Assembly (NCBI GenBank): GCA_008680965.1
Contig: NAKE01000001.1
Location: 2,232,001-2,296,000, forward strand
Length of the DNA stretch: 64,000 bases
Direction: 5' to 3'
Source: Collinsella aerofaciens
Lineage (GTDB): Bacteria > Actinomycetota > Coriobacteriia > Coriobacteriales > Coriobacteriaceae
Shown piece by piece: positions 42,805 through 51,135 of the stretch (its first letter is position 1; each line of letters begins with the position of its first letter). Below the pieces are notes generated by a model, which was given only the letters and a program-made list of their open reading frames with translations, did no database searches and was not told the origin of the DNA. The position numbers were made by a program, and so were the translations under genes.

Positions 42805-42938
42805 CTAACCACCATGGGGTGAACGGTCGATTTTGTCCGTTCAACGGTTGCCGGAGCTGTGACTTGCATGTATTGCGGACCGGTTGGCGTCCCCGAACAC
42901 CGAACTTGAGCGCTTTGGCTAGGTGGGTCATATCCCGC

Positions 42939-43131
42939 CGTGCATTTTTGGGAGTATTCAGCATCGAAGCGCGCCGCGCGCCGTCCTCGGCGCCCCATTT
43001 GATGCGCACATTGCGTCCGATCGGCATAAAAAGTGCCGCCGATGGCGAAATACGCCACCGGCGGCACTTAAAACAGTCGTTCTGCGCCTCATTCAGGGCA
43101 TGCCAATGCTGAATACTCCCAAAAATGCACG
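42939..43131. repeat. 193-bp element with perfect 26-bp inverted ends
   Basis: The left end (42939-42964) and right end (43106-43131) are exact 26-bp inverted complements, starting CGTGCATTTTTGGGAG. They enclose 141 bp that include the terminator at 43031. No frame inside has a convincing product, so it looks like a MITE-type or large palindromic element. Confidence 0.75.
43031..43069 (-). terminator. Terminator of the LacI-type gene
   Basis: AAGTGCCGCC and GGCGGCACTT pair around GATGGCG..CGCCACC; on the minus strand TTTTTATG follows. It lies inside the 193-bp element. Confidence 0.75.
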
Positions 43132-43159
43132 TCGCAAGAGGGGGTACCTGCCCAATCGA

Positions 43160-44239
43160 CTAAATTCCCGCAAGTTCGCAGTAGCGGTCGACGTTGCTGC
43201 CAAACACCATCTCGACGGCGCCCTTCTGGACGGGCACCGTCGGGGTCCTTCCCCACAGCAGATAATCGCCCAGCGTCTTAGCGCCGCGATACGCCAGGCT
43301 CGTCGGGTCCTTATAGACAATATTGGTAAAGATACCGCGGCGCAAGGCCAGAGCACTTTCGGGAAACAGGTCGTTGCCGATCACCATGACCTGACCGGCC
43401 TTGCCGGTCGAGACGAGCGCGTCGGCAACCACTTCGGAACCAACGGCAAAAACGCTACAGATAAGTTCGGGGGCGTCCGGCGCACTCAAGCGCTTTTCGA
43501 GCTCATGCTCGAGTTGTTTGACTTGCGCATGGGCACCTGCAAGATCCTCAACCTGCCATGGAATATCACGTTCGCGCAGGTAATTGTGGAAGGCGCGGGC
43601 GGTTAGATAGTGCGAATCGGTATATGGGTCGCCTGTCAAAAGGAGCACGCGGGCGTCGGCCCCAGAAGCATGGACCAGGTTTGCCGCCTGCTCGGCCATA
43701 AGGCTGCCTGCCGTCGAATAATCGGCCAAGCTCGCACCCAAACGATTCAAATGCGGACGGTCGCCGTCGACAAGCTCAATCGTCACGCCCGCCTCGGCGA
43801 TCTGCCCCAAAAGCTCAGTCGCACGATCGTCGCCCGGCGCATAGGCGAGCAAGCCATCGATCTTCTCGCCCACTTGCAGGCGCTCATCGATTTGCTCGAG
43901 CGCATCGGCATAACCGCCTACGCCAAATTCGACGCGCTCAACAGTAATGCCTTGGTCGATGACCTCCTGCTCAAAGCGATTGCAGCCTTCCCACAGGTAA
44001 CGATAGAAGTAAGCACCCTCACGCGATGCACACGGCAGGCAAAACACCAGGTTGATGTCCTTACGACGCAGGCTCGAGGCACTTGTGTTGCGGTGATAGC
44101 CCATCTCCTCGGCCTTGGTATTAACCTTGGCGCGCACGGACTCGCTCACGCCGGCCTTGCCCGTAAGGGCCTTGTGCACGGTATTGATGGAAACGCCAAG
44201 CTCGGCGGCTATGTCCTTCATGGTTACGCGAGCGCTCAT
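43160..44239 (-). CDS. LacI-family regulator, probable uxa repressor
   Basis: 359 residues: LacI helix-turn-helix (TMKDIAAELGVSINTVHKAL), hinge helix (ASSLRRKDINLVF), then a type-I periplasmic-binding-like effector domain. Its place directly upstream of uxaCBA and the twin GTGAACGTTCAC operators make it the likely uronate-responsive repressor. The start is ATG 44239 after CCGGAG; a longer frame starting at 44269 is less likely. Confidence 0.85.
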   Translation of the reverse strand: MSARVTMKDIAAELGVSINTVHKALTGKAGVSESVRAKVNTKAEEMGYHRNTSASSLRRKDINLVFCLPCASREGAYFYRYLWEGCNRFEQEVIDQGITVERVEFGVGGYADALEQIDERLQVGEKIDGLLAYAPGDDRATELLGQIAEAGVTIELVDGDRPHLNRLGASLADYSTAGSLMAEQAANLVHASGADARVLLLTGDPYTDSHYLTARAFHNYLRERDIPWQVEDLAGAHAQVKQLEHELEKRLSAPDAPELICSVFAVGSEVVADALVSTGKAGQVMVIGNDLFPESALALRRGIFTNIVYKDPTSLAYRGAKTLGDYLLWGRTPTVPVQKGAVEMVFGSNVDRYCELAGI

Positions 44240-44341
44240 GGGGTCACTCCGGTGCAGATGAGTTGCCAATAAACAATCCAGTTAACGATACCCCAAAATA
44301 ACTCAGCAACTCACCACGCCCACCCTCAAAAGCGAAAAACA

Positions 44342-44365
44342 CCCCGCGAACGGATGCTCGCGGGG
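44342..44365 (-). terminator. Terminator of the feo operon
   Basis: Perfect CCCCGCGA / TCGCGGGG stem followed on the minus strand by TGTTTTTCGCTTTT, after the Cys-rich protein gene. Confidence 0.85.
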
Positions 44366-44383
44366 CGCTTGGATATCTGGACC

Positions 44384-44584
44384 TTATTTGATACCGCGGC
44401 CCAAGTCTTCGGCGATTTTATCCACGCCCTTAAGCGCGGCACAGGTCTTTTTGTTGGAGCAATGCCCCGTGCAAACGCCACCCTGAGCGCAGTCGGCGCA
44501 GGTGCCCTTACGGTAGATGCGCACGCACACGGCGACAAACGCAATGCCGATAACGGCCAGCACAACAATATCGATAGGTGCCAT
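44384..44584 (-). CDS. FeoB-associated Cys-rich membrane protein
   Basis: 66 residues: one N-terminal membrane helix (IDIVVLAVIGIAFVAVCVRI) and a Cys-rich tail with CADCAQGGVCTGHCSNKKTC. The size, the CxxC pattern and the place directly behind feoB match the FeoB-associated Cys-rich family, thought to help FeoB handle iron in place of FeoC. Strong AGGAGG site. The gap to feoB (175 bp) holds a terminator and a hairpin, so it may be partly uncoupled. Confidence 0.85.
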   Translation of the reverse strand: MAPIDIVVLAVIGIAFVAVCVRIYRKGTCADCAQGGVCTGHCSNKKTCAALKGVDKIAEDLGRGIK

Positions 44585-44634
44585 AGCAAGCCTCCTCTAG
44601 TTAACCACCACTTACTTTACCCCATTCTCCACCT

Positions 44635-44661
44635 ACCAAAAAGGAACAGGTTTATTTTGGT
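44635..44661. repeat. CCTGTTCC-core hairpin, copy E4
   Basis: ACCAAAA and TTTTGGT enclose AAGGAACAGGTTTA; the minus strand gives the core TAAACCTGTTCC. Confidence 0.5.
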
Positions 44662-44701
44662 CGGTTTTATCTGCGGAAACGCCACATCTCCCCTACCAAA
44701 A

Positions 44702-44730
44702 AGCCCGAGTGTCGCTGGGACACCCGGGCT
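44702..44730 (-). terminator. Terminator after feoB
   Basis: AGCCCGAGTGTC and GACACCCGGGCT pair with one mismatch; TTTTTGG follows on the minus strand. Confidence 0.8.
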
Positions 44731-44759
44731 CATGGAAAGGGGCTAATCCTTATTCGGAC

Positions 44760-47087
44760 TTAAGCGGAAACTGCGGCGGAAGCAGTGTTGGTCTCGTCCT
44801 CGTCGGTCCAAGCATGTTTAGGCATGGGACGGAAGATCTGGAAGAGCATCGCAACCAGCAGCACGATGGCCACAACCGTCCAGAAGCCAAACTGCCCAAG
44901 GACAAGCAGGTTGTAGAACTGGTTGATGAACAGGCCGATAACCCAAGCGAAGGCGCACTCGTAGCCGATGGCAATCGCGGTCCACTTGCCGGAATCCATC
45001 TGGTTGCGGATGGTACCCATGGCGGCAAAGCACGGAGCGCACAGCAGGTTGAAGGCACCGAAGGCAACGCAAGCGCCCATGGTGGGGAACATGCCGGCAA
45101 ACGCGGTCCACAGGCTCGGGTCGGTCTCGCCCGCGTCGGCGACGGACAGCAGCGAACCGGCGGTGGCGACGACGTTCTCCTTAGCGACAAGGCCCGAGAC
45201 GGTCAGCGCGGTGGCCTGCCAGGTGCTAAAGCCGAGCGGGGCGAAGATCCAGGCGACCAGGTTGCCGAGCATGGCAAGCACGGAGTAGTCCATGAACTCC
45301 TCGGGGATGCCCTCCATAGCAGGCAGGAAGCCAAACGTGCCGTTGTAGCTACCAAAGTTGGACAGGAACCAAACCACGACGGTGGACGCGAAAATGACCG
45401 TGCCGGCCTTCTTGATAAAGGCCCAGCAGCGCTCCCACACATGCAGCGCCCAAGAGCGGATCGCCGGGAAGTGGTAGGCGGGAAGCTCCATAACGAACGG
45501 CGTCGGACGGCCGGCGAAGAGCTTGGTCTTCTTGAGCATGAGGCCCGAGGCGATGACGGCGAAGACGCCCAGGAAGTAGAAGAGCGGGCTGATCCACGCG
45601 GCGGTGGTGGAAGAATCGCCGATGATGGAACCCATGAGCAGGGCGATGATCGGCAGCTTAGCGCCACAGGGAATAAACGTGGTGGTCATGACCGTCATGC
45701 GGCGGTCCTTCTCGTTCTCGATGGTCTTGGTGGCCATGACGCCGGGGACGCCGCAGCCCGAGGATACGAGCATGGGGATGAACGACTTACCGGACAGGCC
45801 AAAGCGGCGGAACACGCGGTCCATGATGAAGGCGACGCGGGCCATGTAGCCGCAGTCCTCCAGGAAGGACAGCATGACGAACAGCAGGAACATCTGCGGC
45901 ACAAAGCCGAAGATGGCGCCCAGGCCGCCGACAATGCCGTCGCAGACCAGCGAATCGACCAGGCCACCGTCCTCGGTGCCGCCCGCCACAAGGGCGTCGT
46001 GGACCATGGTGGTAATACCCGGAACATACGGGCCATACTCCGCCGGGTCAACCGAATCGGCAGCATCGCCCGCGGCCTCGACAGCTGCGTCGTAGGCGTC
46101 GCGACCCTGGCCGAGCACATACCAACCGTCGGTACCAAAGAGCTGGTCGTTGGTGAAGTCGGTCACCGTGCCGCCCAAGGTAGAAACGGCGATGTAGTAC
46201 ACGCAGAACATGATGACCACAAAGATCGGCAGGCCCAGGATACGGTTGGTAACCACGCGGTCGATCTTCTCGGAGGTGCTCATCTTTGCCGGAGCCTTGG
46301 TGAGGCACTCGTCAATGATGTGGGCAATCACGCCGTAACGCTCGCCGGTGATGATGGACTCGGCGTCGTCGTCGCAGTCCTGCTCGCACTGGGCGACCAG
46401 CTGCTCCACGCGAGCGGCCTTCTCCTTGGTGAGGTTGATGAGCTTGCAGGCGTCCGCATCGCGCTCGAACAGCTTGACGGCGTAGTAGCGACGCTTGTTG
46501 GCGGGAACGCTCGCCGGCAGGTTGTTCTCGATGTGGGTCAGAACGTCCTCGATGGCGGAATCGAACCTGTGCGCCGGCGCGTCGGCCTTGGCAGCCGCCG
46601 ACTTCTTGACCTGCTCAAAGAGCTCCTTGATGCCCTTGTTCTTAAGAGCCGAGATCATCATGACCGGACAACCGAGCTTCTTGGAGAGCTTGTCCGTGTC
46701 GATCTTATCGCCGTTCTTCTCGACCAGGTCGGCCATGTTGAGGGCAACGACCACGGGCAGGCCGGTCTCGATAACCTGAAGCGCCAGGTACAGGTTACGC
46801 TCGAGGTTGGTGGCATCGACCACCTGGACGACAACATCGGGCTCGCCGCTCATGAGGTAATCGCGCGAGCATTGCTCCTCGGGGCTGTAGGGGGAAAGCG
46901 AGTAGATGCCAGGGAGGTCCGTGATGGTAACGTTCTTGTCGCTTAGGAGCTTGGCTTCCTTTTTCTCAACCGTGACCCCGGGCCAGTTGCCAACGTAGCC
47001 GTTGGCGCCGGTGATCAGGTTGAAAAGCGTGGTCTTGCCGCAGTTGGGGTTACCCGCCAGTGCGACATGGATCTGAGAATCCGCCAT
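44760..47087 (-). CDS. feoB: Ferrous iron transporter FeoB
   Basis: 775 residues. The N-terminal G domain has GNPNCGKTT (12-20), then DLPGIYSLSPYSPEE and NMADL, followed by a helical GDI-like domain. The membrane part has two Gate motifs, including the GCGVP and SLL-type helices. It imports Fe2+ in anoxic conditions. The start is ATG 47087 with AAGGA nearby. Preceded by two feoA genes and followed by the Cys-rich partner. A DtxR-like site lies just upstream. Confidence 0.96.
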   Translation of the reverse strand: MADSQIHVALAGNPNCGKTTLFNLITGANGYVGNWPGVTVEKKEAKLLSDKNVTITDLPGIYSLSPYSPEEQCSRDYLMSGEPDVVVQVVDATNLERNLYLALQVIETGLPVVVALNMADLVEKNGDKIDTDKLSKKLGCPVMMISALKNKGIKELFEQVKKSAAAKADAPAHRFDSAIEDVLTHIENNLPASVPANKRRYYAVKLFERDADACKLINLTKEKAARVEQLVAQCEQDCDDDAESIITGERYGVIAHIIDECLTKAPAKMSTSEKIDRVVTNRILGLPIFVVIMFCVYYIAVSTLGGTVTDFTNDQLFGTDGWYVLGQGRDAYDAAVEAAGDAADSVDPAEYGPYVPGITTMVHDALVAGGTEDGGLVDSLVCDGIVGGLGAIFGFVPQMFLLFVMLSFLEDCGYMARVAFIMDRVFRRFGLSGKSFIPMLVSSGCGVPGVMATKTIENEKDRRMTVMTTTFIPCGAKLPIIALLMGSIIGDSSTTAAWISPLFYFLGVFAVIASGLMLKKTKLFAGRPTPFVMELPAYHFPAIRSWALHVWERCWAFIKKAGTVIFASTVVVWFLSNFGSYNGTFGFLPAMEGIPEEFMDYSVLAMLGNLVAWIFAPLGFSTWQATALTVSGLVAKENVVATAGSLLSVADAGETDPSLWTAFAGMFPTMGACVAFGAFNLLCAPCFAAMGTIRNQMDSGKWTAIAIGYECAFAWVIGLFINQFYNLLVLGQFGFWTVVAIVLLVAMLFQIFRPMPKHAWTDEDETNTASAAVSA

Positions 47088-47162
47088 TCAATCCTTCTTC
47101 CTTGTGTGCCTGCGCTGCTTTCTCCGCGCGGGCTGGATAATGTGCTTCAAAGATGCTGCATT

Positions 47163-47182
47163 AAGTTAGAAAAACCTAACTT
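47163..47182. promoter_or_regulatory. DtxR/IdeR-like site upstream of feoB
   Basis: Dyad AAGTTAG-N6-CTAACTT, which contains the TTAG-N6-CTAA core of DtxR-family boxes, between feoA and feoB. Confidence 0.55.
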
Positions 47183-47210
47183 TATCTGCAGAAATATGCG
47201 CCGCGAGTCC

Positions 47211-47432
47211 TTACTGAACCTCGACGACGGCGGCCTCCTCCTTGCGGATGGAAAGCTCGTAGCCGCGCACGTTGATCTCGACCGGATCACCGAGCGGCGC
47301 AACCTTCACGACCTTGAACGAAGTGCCCTTTATGAGCCCCAGGTCCATAAGGTGGCGGCGAAGCGCACCCTCACCGTGAAGCTTGACGATGGTGGAGCTC
47401 TCGCCCACCTTAACGTCACCCAACGTCTTCAT
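47211..47432 (-). CDS. feoA: FeoA-domain protein (1)
   Basis: 73 residues, SH3-like FeoA fold: LGDVKVGESSTIVKL, LRRHLMDLGLIKG, then GDPVEINVRGYELSIRKEEA. FeoA binds the FeoB G domain and supports iron uptake. AAAGGGGG precedes the start. Lies 40 bp after the second FeoA gene. Confidence 0.93.
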   Translation of the reverse strand: MKTLGDVKVGESSTIVKLHGEGALRRHLMDLGLIKGTSFKVVKVAPLGDPVEINVRGYELSIRKEEAAVVEVQ

Positions 47433-47472
47433 TTACTTGTCCCCCTTTCAGTGCGTACAGAAATACCGTCGA

Positions 47473-47715
47473 CTAACCGACGGTCATGATGTGCATGGCA
47501 ACCTTGGAATCGATGCCAAAGCGTGCGCCCAGCACCGTGACGATGATATTGGCGCCACTCGAGCTCACCACGTGGATTTCGTTGCCCTCGACAAAGCCGA
47601 GGTCCTTGAGGTGGTGCTTCATATCCTCATCGCCCTTTACACGAGACACGCGCACGGTTTCGCCCGCTTTTACCATCGAAAGCGGCATTGCCGGCATCTG
47701 CGGTCCGCAAGACAT
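47473..47715 (-). CDS. feoA: FeoA-domain protein (2)
   Basis: 80 residues, same fold as its neighbour: PLSMVKAGETVRVSRV, HHLKDLGFVEGNEIHVV, then ARFGIDSKVAMHIM. It is diverged from the first FeoA, so the two may have different roles. TTAGGAG precedes the start. First gene of the feo operon. Confidence 0.92.
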   Translation of the reverse strand: MSCGPQMPAMPLSMVKAGETVRVSRVKGDEDMKHHLKDLGFVEGNEIHVVSSSGANIIVTVLGARFGIDSKVAMHIMTVG

Positions 47716-47757
47716 GAGTGGCTCCTAACGTCAGTTCGTCCTTAACATCGACGCGGT

Positions 47758-47811
47758 AAAAGTTAACCACGCCTATGTTCGCTTTAGTAAGCTAGCACGT
47801 GGTTAACTTTT
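47758..47811. promoter_or_regulatory. 14-bp inverted repeat upstream of the feo operon
   Basis: Perfect AAAAGTTAACCACG (47758-47771) and CGTGGTTAACTTTT (47798-47811), 26 bp apart, 43 bp before feoA. It may be a pair of operator half-sites or a stem in the leader. Confidence 0.5.
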
Positions 47812-47863
47812 TGGAAAGGGTCCCTATTCAGATTTCGAAAAAGTTTCCTTTATGAAACAAAAG

Positions 47864-47896
47864 AGGCACCGCAAAGACCATCTCTTTGCGGTGCCT
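47864..47896 (-). terminator. Terminator of the HPr-like gene
   Basis: AGGCACCGCAAAGA / TCTTTGCGGTGCCT stem followed by CTTTTGTTTC on the minus strand. Confidence 0.75.
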
Positions 47897-47913
47897 TGTC
47901 ATACCAATTTATG

Positions 47914-47948
47914 CAACAAAGGGGACTGTCCCCTTGTCACATTGTTGA
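47914..47948. repeat. TGTCCCC-core hairpin, copy E5
   Basis: CAACAAAGGGGACTGTCCCC, then TTGTCACATTGTTG. It ends 3 bp 3' of the HPr-like stop. Confidence 0.5.
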
Positions 47949-47950
47949 GG

Positions 47951-48199
47951 TTAGAGCGAGAGGTTTCTGATCGACGTGACGCAGGAGGCCTCATCCACAC
48001 CCGAAACGCGGAAGATGATGTTCTCGCCGCACTCGCCGTAGAGAGCCATGAGGCCCATAACATCGCGGCCATCCGTGTGGCGGTCGCCGATGCTGACCGA
48101 CACGTCGCTACGATGCTTGGCAATGATGTCATAGAGCAGCGCAACCGGGCGGGCATGCAGTCCCAACGGATCTTTAATCGTCTTCGTAAACTCGACCAT
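47951..48199 (-). CDS. HPr-family phosphocarrier with Asp at position 46
   Basis: 82 residues. His15 in GLHARP is the PTS phosphorylation site. The regulatory serine (Ser46 of Gram-positive HPr) is replaced by Asp46 in GRDVMGLMAL. The start is ATG 48199 with GGGAGGGG; the 15 residues upstream in the frame are not part of the fold. No ptsI or PTS permease is adjacent. It could be the general HPr, or an HPr-like protein (Crh/FPr type) with constitutive regulatory state. Confidence 0.85.
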   Translation of the reverse strand: MVEFTKTIKDPLGLHARPVALLYDIIAKHRSDVSVSIGDRHTDGRDVMGLMALYGECGENIIFRVSGVDEASCVTSIRNLSL

Positions 48200-48289
48200 G
48201 TCCCCTCCCACGACATCGCACATTCGGCCGGCAAACCCAGCCACGTGGTAGTTATTGTACGTTACCGGCGCACCCCCGTCTCACAAAAA

Positions 48290-48318
48290 ACGAGGGAAGG
48301 CACACGTCCTTCCCTCGT
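48290..48318 (-). terminator. Terminator of aspS
   Basis: Perfect 11-bp stem ACGAGGGAAGG / CCTTCCCTCGT followed by six T on the minus strand. A textbook intrinsic terminator. Confidence 0.92.
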
Positions 48319-48342
48319 TGCTGGCAATAGGTAGCCGCTCGC

Positions 48343-50130
48343 CTACATCAGGCGCAGGCTGACGTCCTTGAGCTGGGCGCCGGAAACGGCACTCGGAGCA
48401 CCCGACATAAGGTCGGAGCCGCTGGCCGTCTTGGGGAACGCCATGACGTCGCGGATGGAGTCGGAACCGGTGAGCAGCATGCACACGCGGTCCAGGCCCA
48501 GAGCAAAACCACCCATCGGGGGTGCACCAAACTTGAGCGCCTCCATGAGGAAGCCGAACTGCGACTCGGCTCGCTCCTCGGTGAAGCCCAGGAGCCTGAG
48601 CATAGACATCTGCATCTCGGCGTTGTGGATACGCATACCGCCGCCGCCGGCCTCAAAGCCGTCCATGACAAAGTCGTAGGTGCAGGAACCGGCCGCCAGC
48701 GGGTCGGCCTCGATCTTGGCGATGTCGGTCTCGGTCGGCAGCGTGAAGGGCTGATGCTCGGCAGCGTAGGCCTTGCGGTCCTCATCCCAGTGGAACAGCG
48801 GGAAGTTGACGACCCACAGGAAGTCGTGGCCCTCACGCTTGATCTCGAGCGCGTTGGCCATGTGGGAACGCATACCGCCCAGGATCTCGTCAGAGAGCAG
48901 GCGCGGGCCGGCGGCGAACATCACGAGGTCGCCAGGCTCGACGTCCATACGCTCGCGCAGAGCCGCCATCTCCTCGTCCGAGAAGAACTTGACGATGGGG
49001 CTGTTGATGGAGCCGTCCTCGCGGAAGGCGATCCAGGCCAGGCCCTTGGCGCCAAACGTGGAGGCCACGCCGGCGAGCTTATCGATCTTGGCACGTGCCC
49101 AGGCGCCGGCGCCCTTGGCGTTGATGGCCTTGACGACAGAGCCCTCCTCGTTCGCGGCAGTCGCAAAGACCTTGAACTTGGAGTTGGCAAAGATGTCGGT
49201 CAGGTCGACCAGGTGCATACCATAGCGGGTATCGGGCTTGTCGGAGCCATAGGTGTCCATGGCCTCCCAGTAGTCCATGCGACGCAGCGGCGTGGGCATC
49301 TCGACACCCATGCGGCCGAAGGCATCGGCCAGGACCTCTTCGAGCGCGCTCATGACATCATTCTGGTCCACGAAGGACATCTCGATATCGACCTGGGTGA
49401 ACTCGGGCTGACGGTCGGCACGCAGGTCCTCGTCGCGGAAGCACTTGGCAACCTGGTAGTAGCGCTCGACGCCACCGACCATGAGCAGCTGCTTCAGGAG
49501 CTGCGGGGACTGCGGCAGGGCGTAGAAGTTACCCGGCTGAATACGGCTGGGAACGATGAAGTCGCGGGCGCCCTCGGGCGTGGACTTGAACAGGGAGGGC
49601 GTCTCGACCTCCATGAACTCACGGTTGTGCAGCGCCTCGCGAATGGCAAAGGTAAAGTCGGAGCGCAGCTTGAGGTTGGCCATCATCTCGGGACGGCGAA
49701 GGTCCAAATAGCGATAGCGCAGGCGGGTGTCCTCGCTGGTCTCGATGCCGTCCTCGATCTGGAACGGCGGGGTGACGGACGTGTTGAGCACCTCGGCGTG
49801 GTCGGTCAGGACCTCGATCTCGCCGGTCGCGAGCTTAGTGTTGGTGGTCTCCTCGCCACGGGCGCGCACGACGCCGTGGATCTTGATGGGCCACTCGGGG
49901 CGCATGGTCTCGGCGATCTTAAAGGCATCGCCGTCGGAGTGCTCGGGGTCGAAGGTGAGCTGCGTGATGCCCTCGCGGTCGCGAAGGTCGCAGAAAATAA
50001 GGCCGCCGTGGTCGCGGCGACGGCTCACCCAACCGGTGAGGGTGACCTCTTCGCCCACGTTCTCGAAGCGAAGCTCGCCGCAGGTACGGGTGTGCATGGA
50101 ATGCTCATCGATGGGACGGGTCTGGCTCAT
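48343..50130 (-). CDS. aspS: Aspartate-tRNA ligase
   Basis: 595 residues, bacterial type with an N-terminal OB fold (VTLTGWVSRRRDHGG), the class-II catalytic core (motif 2 FRDEDLRADRQPEFTQ) and a GAD insert. Motif 3 is seen as GGFALGLDRV. Whether it is discriminating or also charges tRNA-Asn cannot be told here. The start is ATG 50130 after AAGGAGG. Divergent from serB. Confidence 0.97.
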   Translation of the reverse strand: MSQTRPIDEHSMHTRTCGELRFENVGEEVTLTGWVSRRRDHGGLIFCDLRDREGITQLTFDPEHSDGDAFKIAETMRPEWPIKIHGVVRARGEETTNTKLATGEIEVLTDHAEVLNTSVTPPFQIEDGIETSEDTRLRYRYLDLRRPEMMANLKLRSDFTFAIREALHNREFMEVETPSLFKSTPEGARDFIVPSRIQPGNFYALPQSPQLLKQLLMVGGVERYYQVAKCFRDEDLRADRQPEFTQVDIEMSFVDQNDVMSALEEVLADAFGRMGVEMPTPLRRMDYWEAMDTYGSDKPDTRYGMHLVDLTDIFANSKFKVFATAANEEGSVVKAINAKGAGAWARAKIDKLAGVASTFGAKGLAWIAFREDGSINSPIVKFFSDEEMAALRERMDVEPGDLVMFAAGPRLLSDEILGGMRSHMANALEIKREGHDFLWVVNFPLFHWDEDRKAYAAEHQPFTLPTETDIAKIEADPLAAGSCTYDFVMDGFEAGGGGMRIHNAEMQMSMLRLLGFTEERAESQFGFLMEALKFGAPPMGGFALGLDRVCMLLTGSDSIRDVMAFPKTASGSDLMSGAPSAVSGAQLKDVSLRLM

Positions 50131-50386
50131 ACCAGTGATCCTCCTTTATGGATCTGTGCCGCCCCGTGTCGTTCCGGGCGGCGTCGTACAGATTTGCCCA
50201 GCCTGCGTAAACCGCGCAGCCAGACATGGCGTTCTATCTTATCGCACCCGCGTCGATGTGCCGCGAAAAAGTAGCTCTTGCCCAAAGACTTGACGGAGAC
50301 GAAACAATTGACGCGGCCTGGCCGTCGCCAAGGCGCGCCGCGTGCGACAATGTGCCCCAATACAACTGCACTCGGAAAGGCCCGCC

Positions 50387-51022
50387 ATGACTGCACGCCT
50401 CATCGTTATGGATATCGACTCCACGCTCATCAACCAGGAAGTCATCGACCTGTTGGGCGAGGAGGCCGGCGTGGGCGAGCAGGTGGCACAGATCACCGAA
50501 CGCGCCATGCGCGGCGAGCTTGACTTTAAGCAGGCGCTCGAAGAGCGCGTGGGGCTGCTTGCCGGCTTGGATGAGAGCATGTTCGAACGCACCTTTGAGC
50601 GCGTGACATTTACCCCCGGCGCGCTGGAGCTTGTGCGCTCGGCACACAGCAAGGGCTGGAAGGTTGGCGTGGTAAGCGGCGGCTTTCACGAGGTCGCCGA
50701 CAAGATCGTGGCCGCCGCGGGCATCGACTTTTGCCTCGCTAACCGCCTGGAGGTCGTGGACGGCAAGCTCACCGGCAAGCTGGCGGCAAACATTGTGACC
50801 AAGGAATCCAAGCTCATCCAGCTGCTGGACTGGGCAGTTGAGTGCGGCGTCGACATGGCCCACACGGTCGCTATTGGCGACGGGGCAAACGACATCCCCA
50901 TGATCCAGGCCGCGGGCACGGGCATCGCGTTTTGCGCCAAGCCCAAGACGCGCGAAGCCGCCCCGTTTGCCATCGATGAGCGCAACCTGATGCTCGCCAT
51001 GGACATCATCCTGCGCGACTAG
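50387..51022 (+). CDS. serB: Phosphoserine phosphatase
   Basis: 211 residues, HAD family with DIDST (Asp9 and Asp11) instead of the usual DxDGT/S variants, a cap insert (ERVGLLAGLDESMFERTFER), VVSGGFHEVAD and GDGANDIPM. It makes serine from phosphoserine. It lacks an N-terminal ACT domain. The start is ATG 50387 with GGAAAGG; ATGs upstream lie in a different context. Confidence 0.93.
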   Translation: MTARLIVMDIDSTLINQEVIDLLGEEAGVGEQVAQITERAMRGELDFKQALEERVGLLAGLDESMFERTFERVTFTPGALELVRSAHSKGWKVGVVSGGFHEVADKIVAAAGIDFCLANRLEVVDGKLTGKLAANIVTKESKLIQLLDWAVECGVDMAHTVAIGDGANDIPMIQAAGTGIAFCAKPKTREAAPFAIDERNLMLAMDIILRD

Positions 51023-51056
51023 TCGATCCTTCTAACAAGAGAATCAGTCTGTCCTA

Positions 51057-51094
51057 TAGTTTCCGAACAATTTTGTCTTAGTGTTCGGAAACTA
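51057..51094 (+). promoter_or_regulatory. 13-bp inverted repeat at the larB promoter
   Basis: Perfect TAGTTTCCGAACA (51057-51069) and TGTTCGGAAACTA (51082-51094), 12 bp apart. The right arm covers TTCGGA, 17 bp before an extended -10 (TGCTAGACT, 51104-51112). The size fits a TetR-type operator; it could also end serB transcription. Confidence 0.6.
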
Positions 51095-51135
51095 CCCTTC
51101 TCGTGCTAGACTTTGCGCCGTCGAAGGGAACATAT

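Noticed and set aside
50131..50386. T-box or other riboswitch upstream of aspS
   Set aside because: The region has no T-box sequence or specifier stem that I can recognise; the leader before the aspS start is short.
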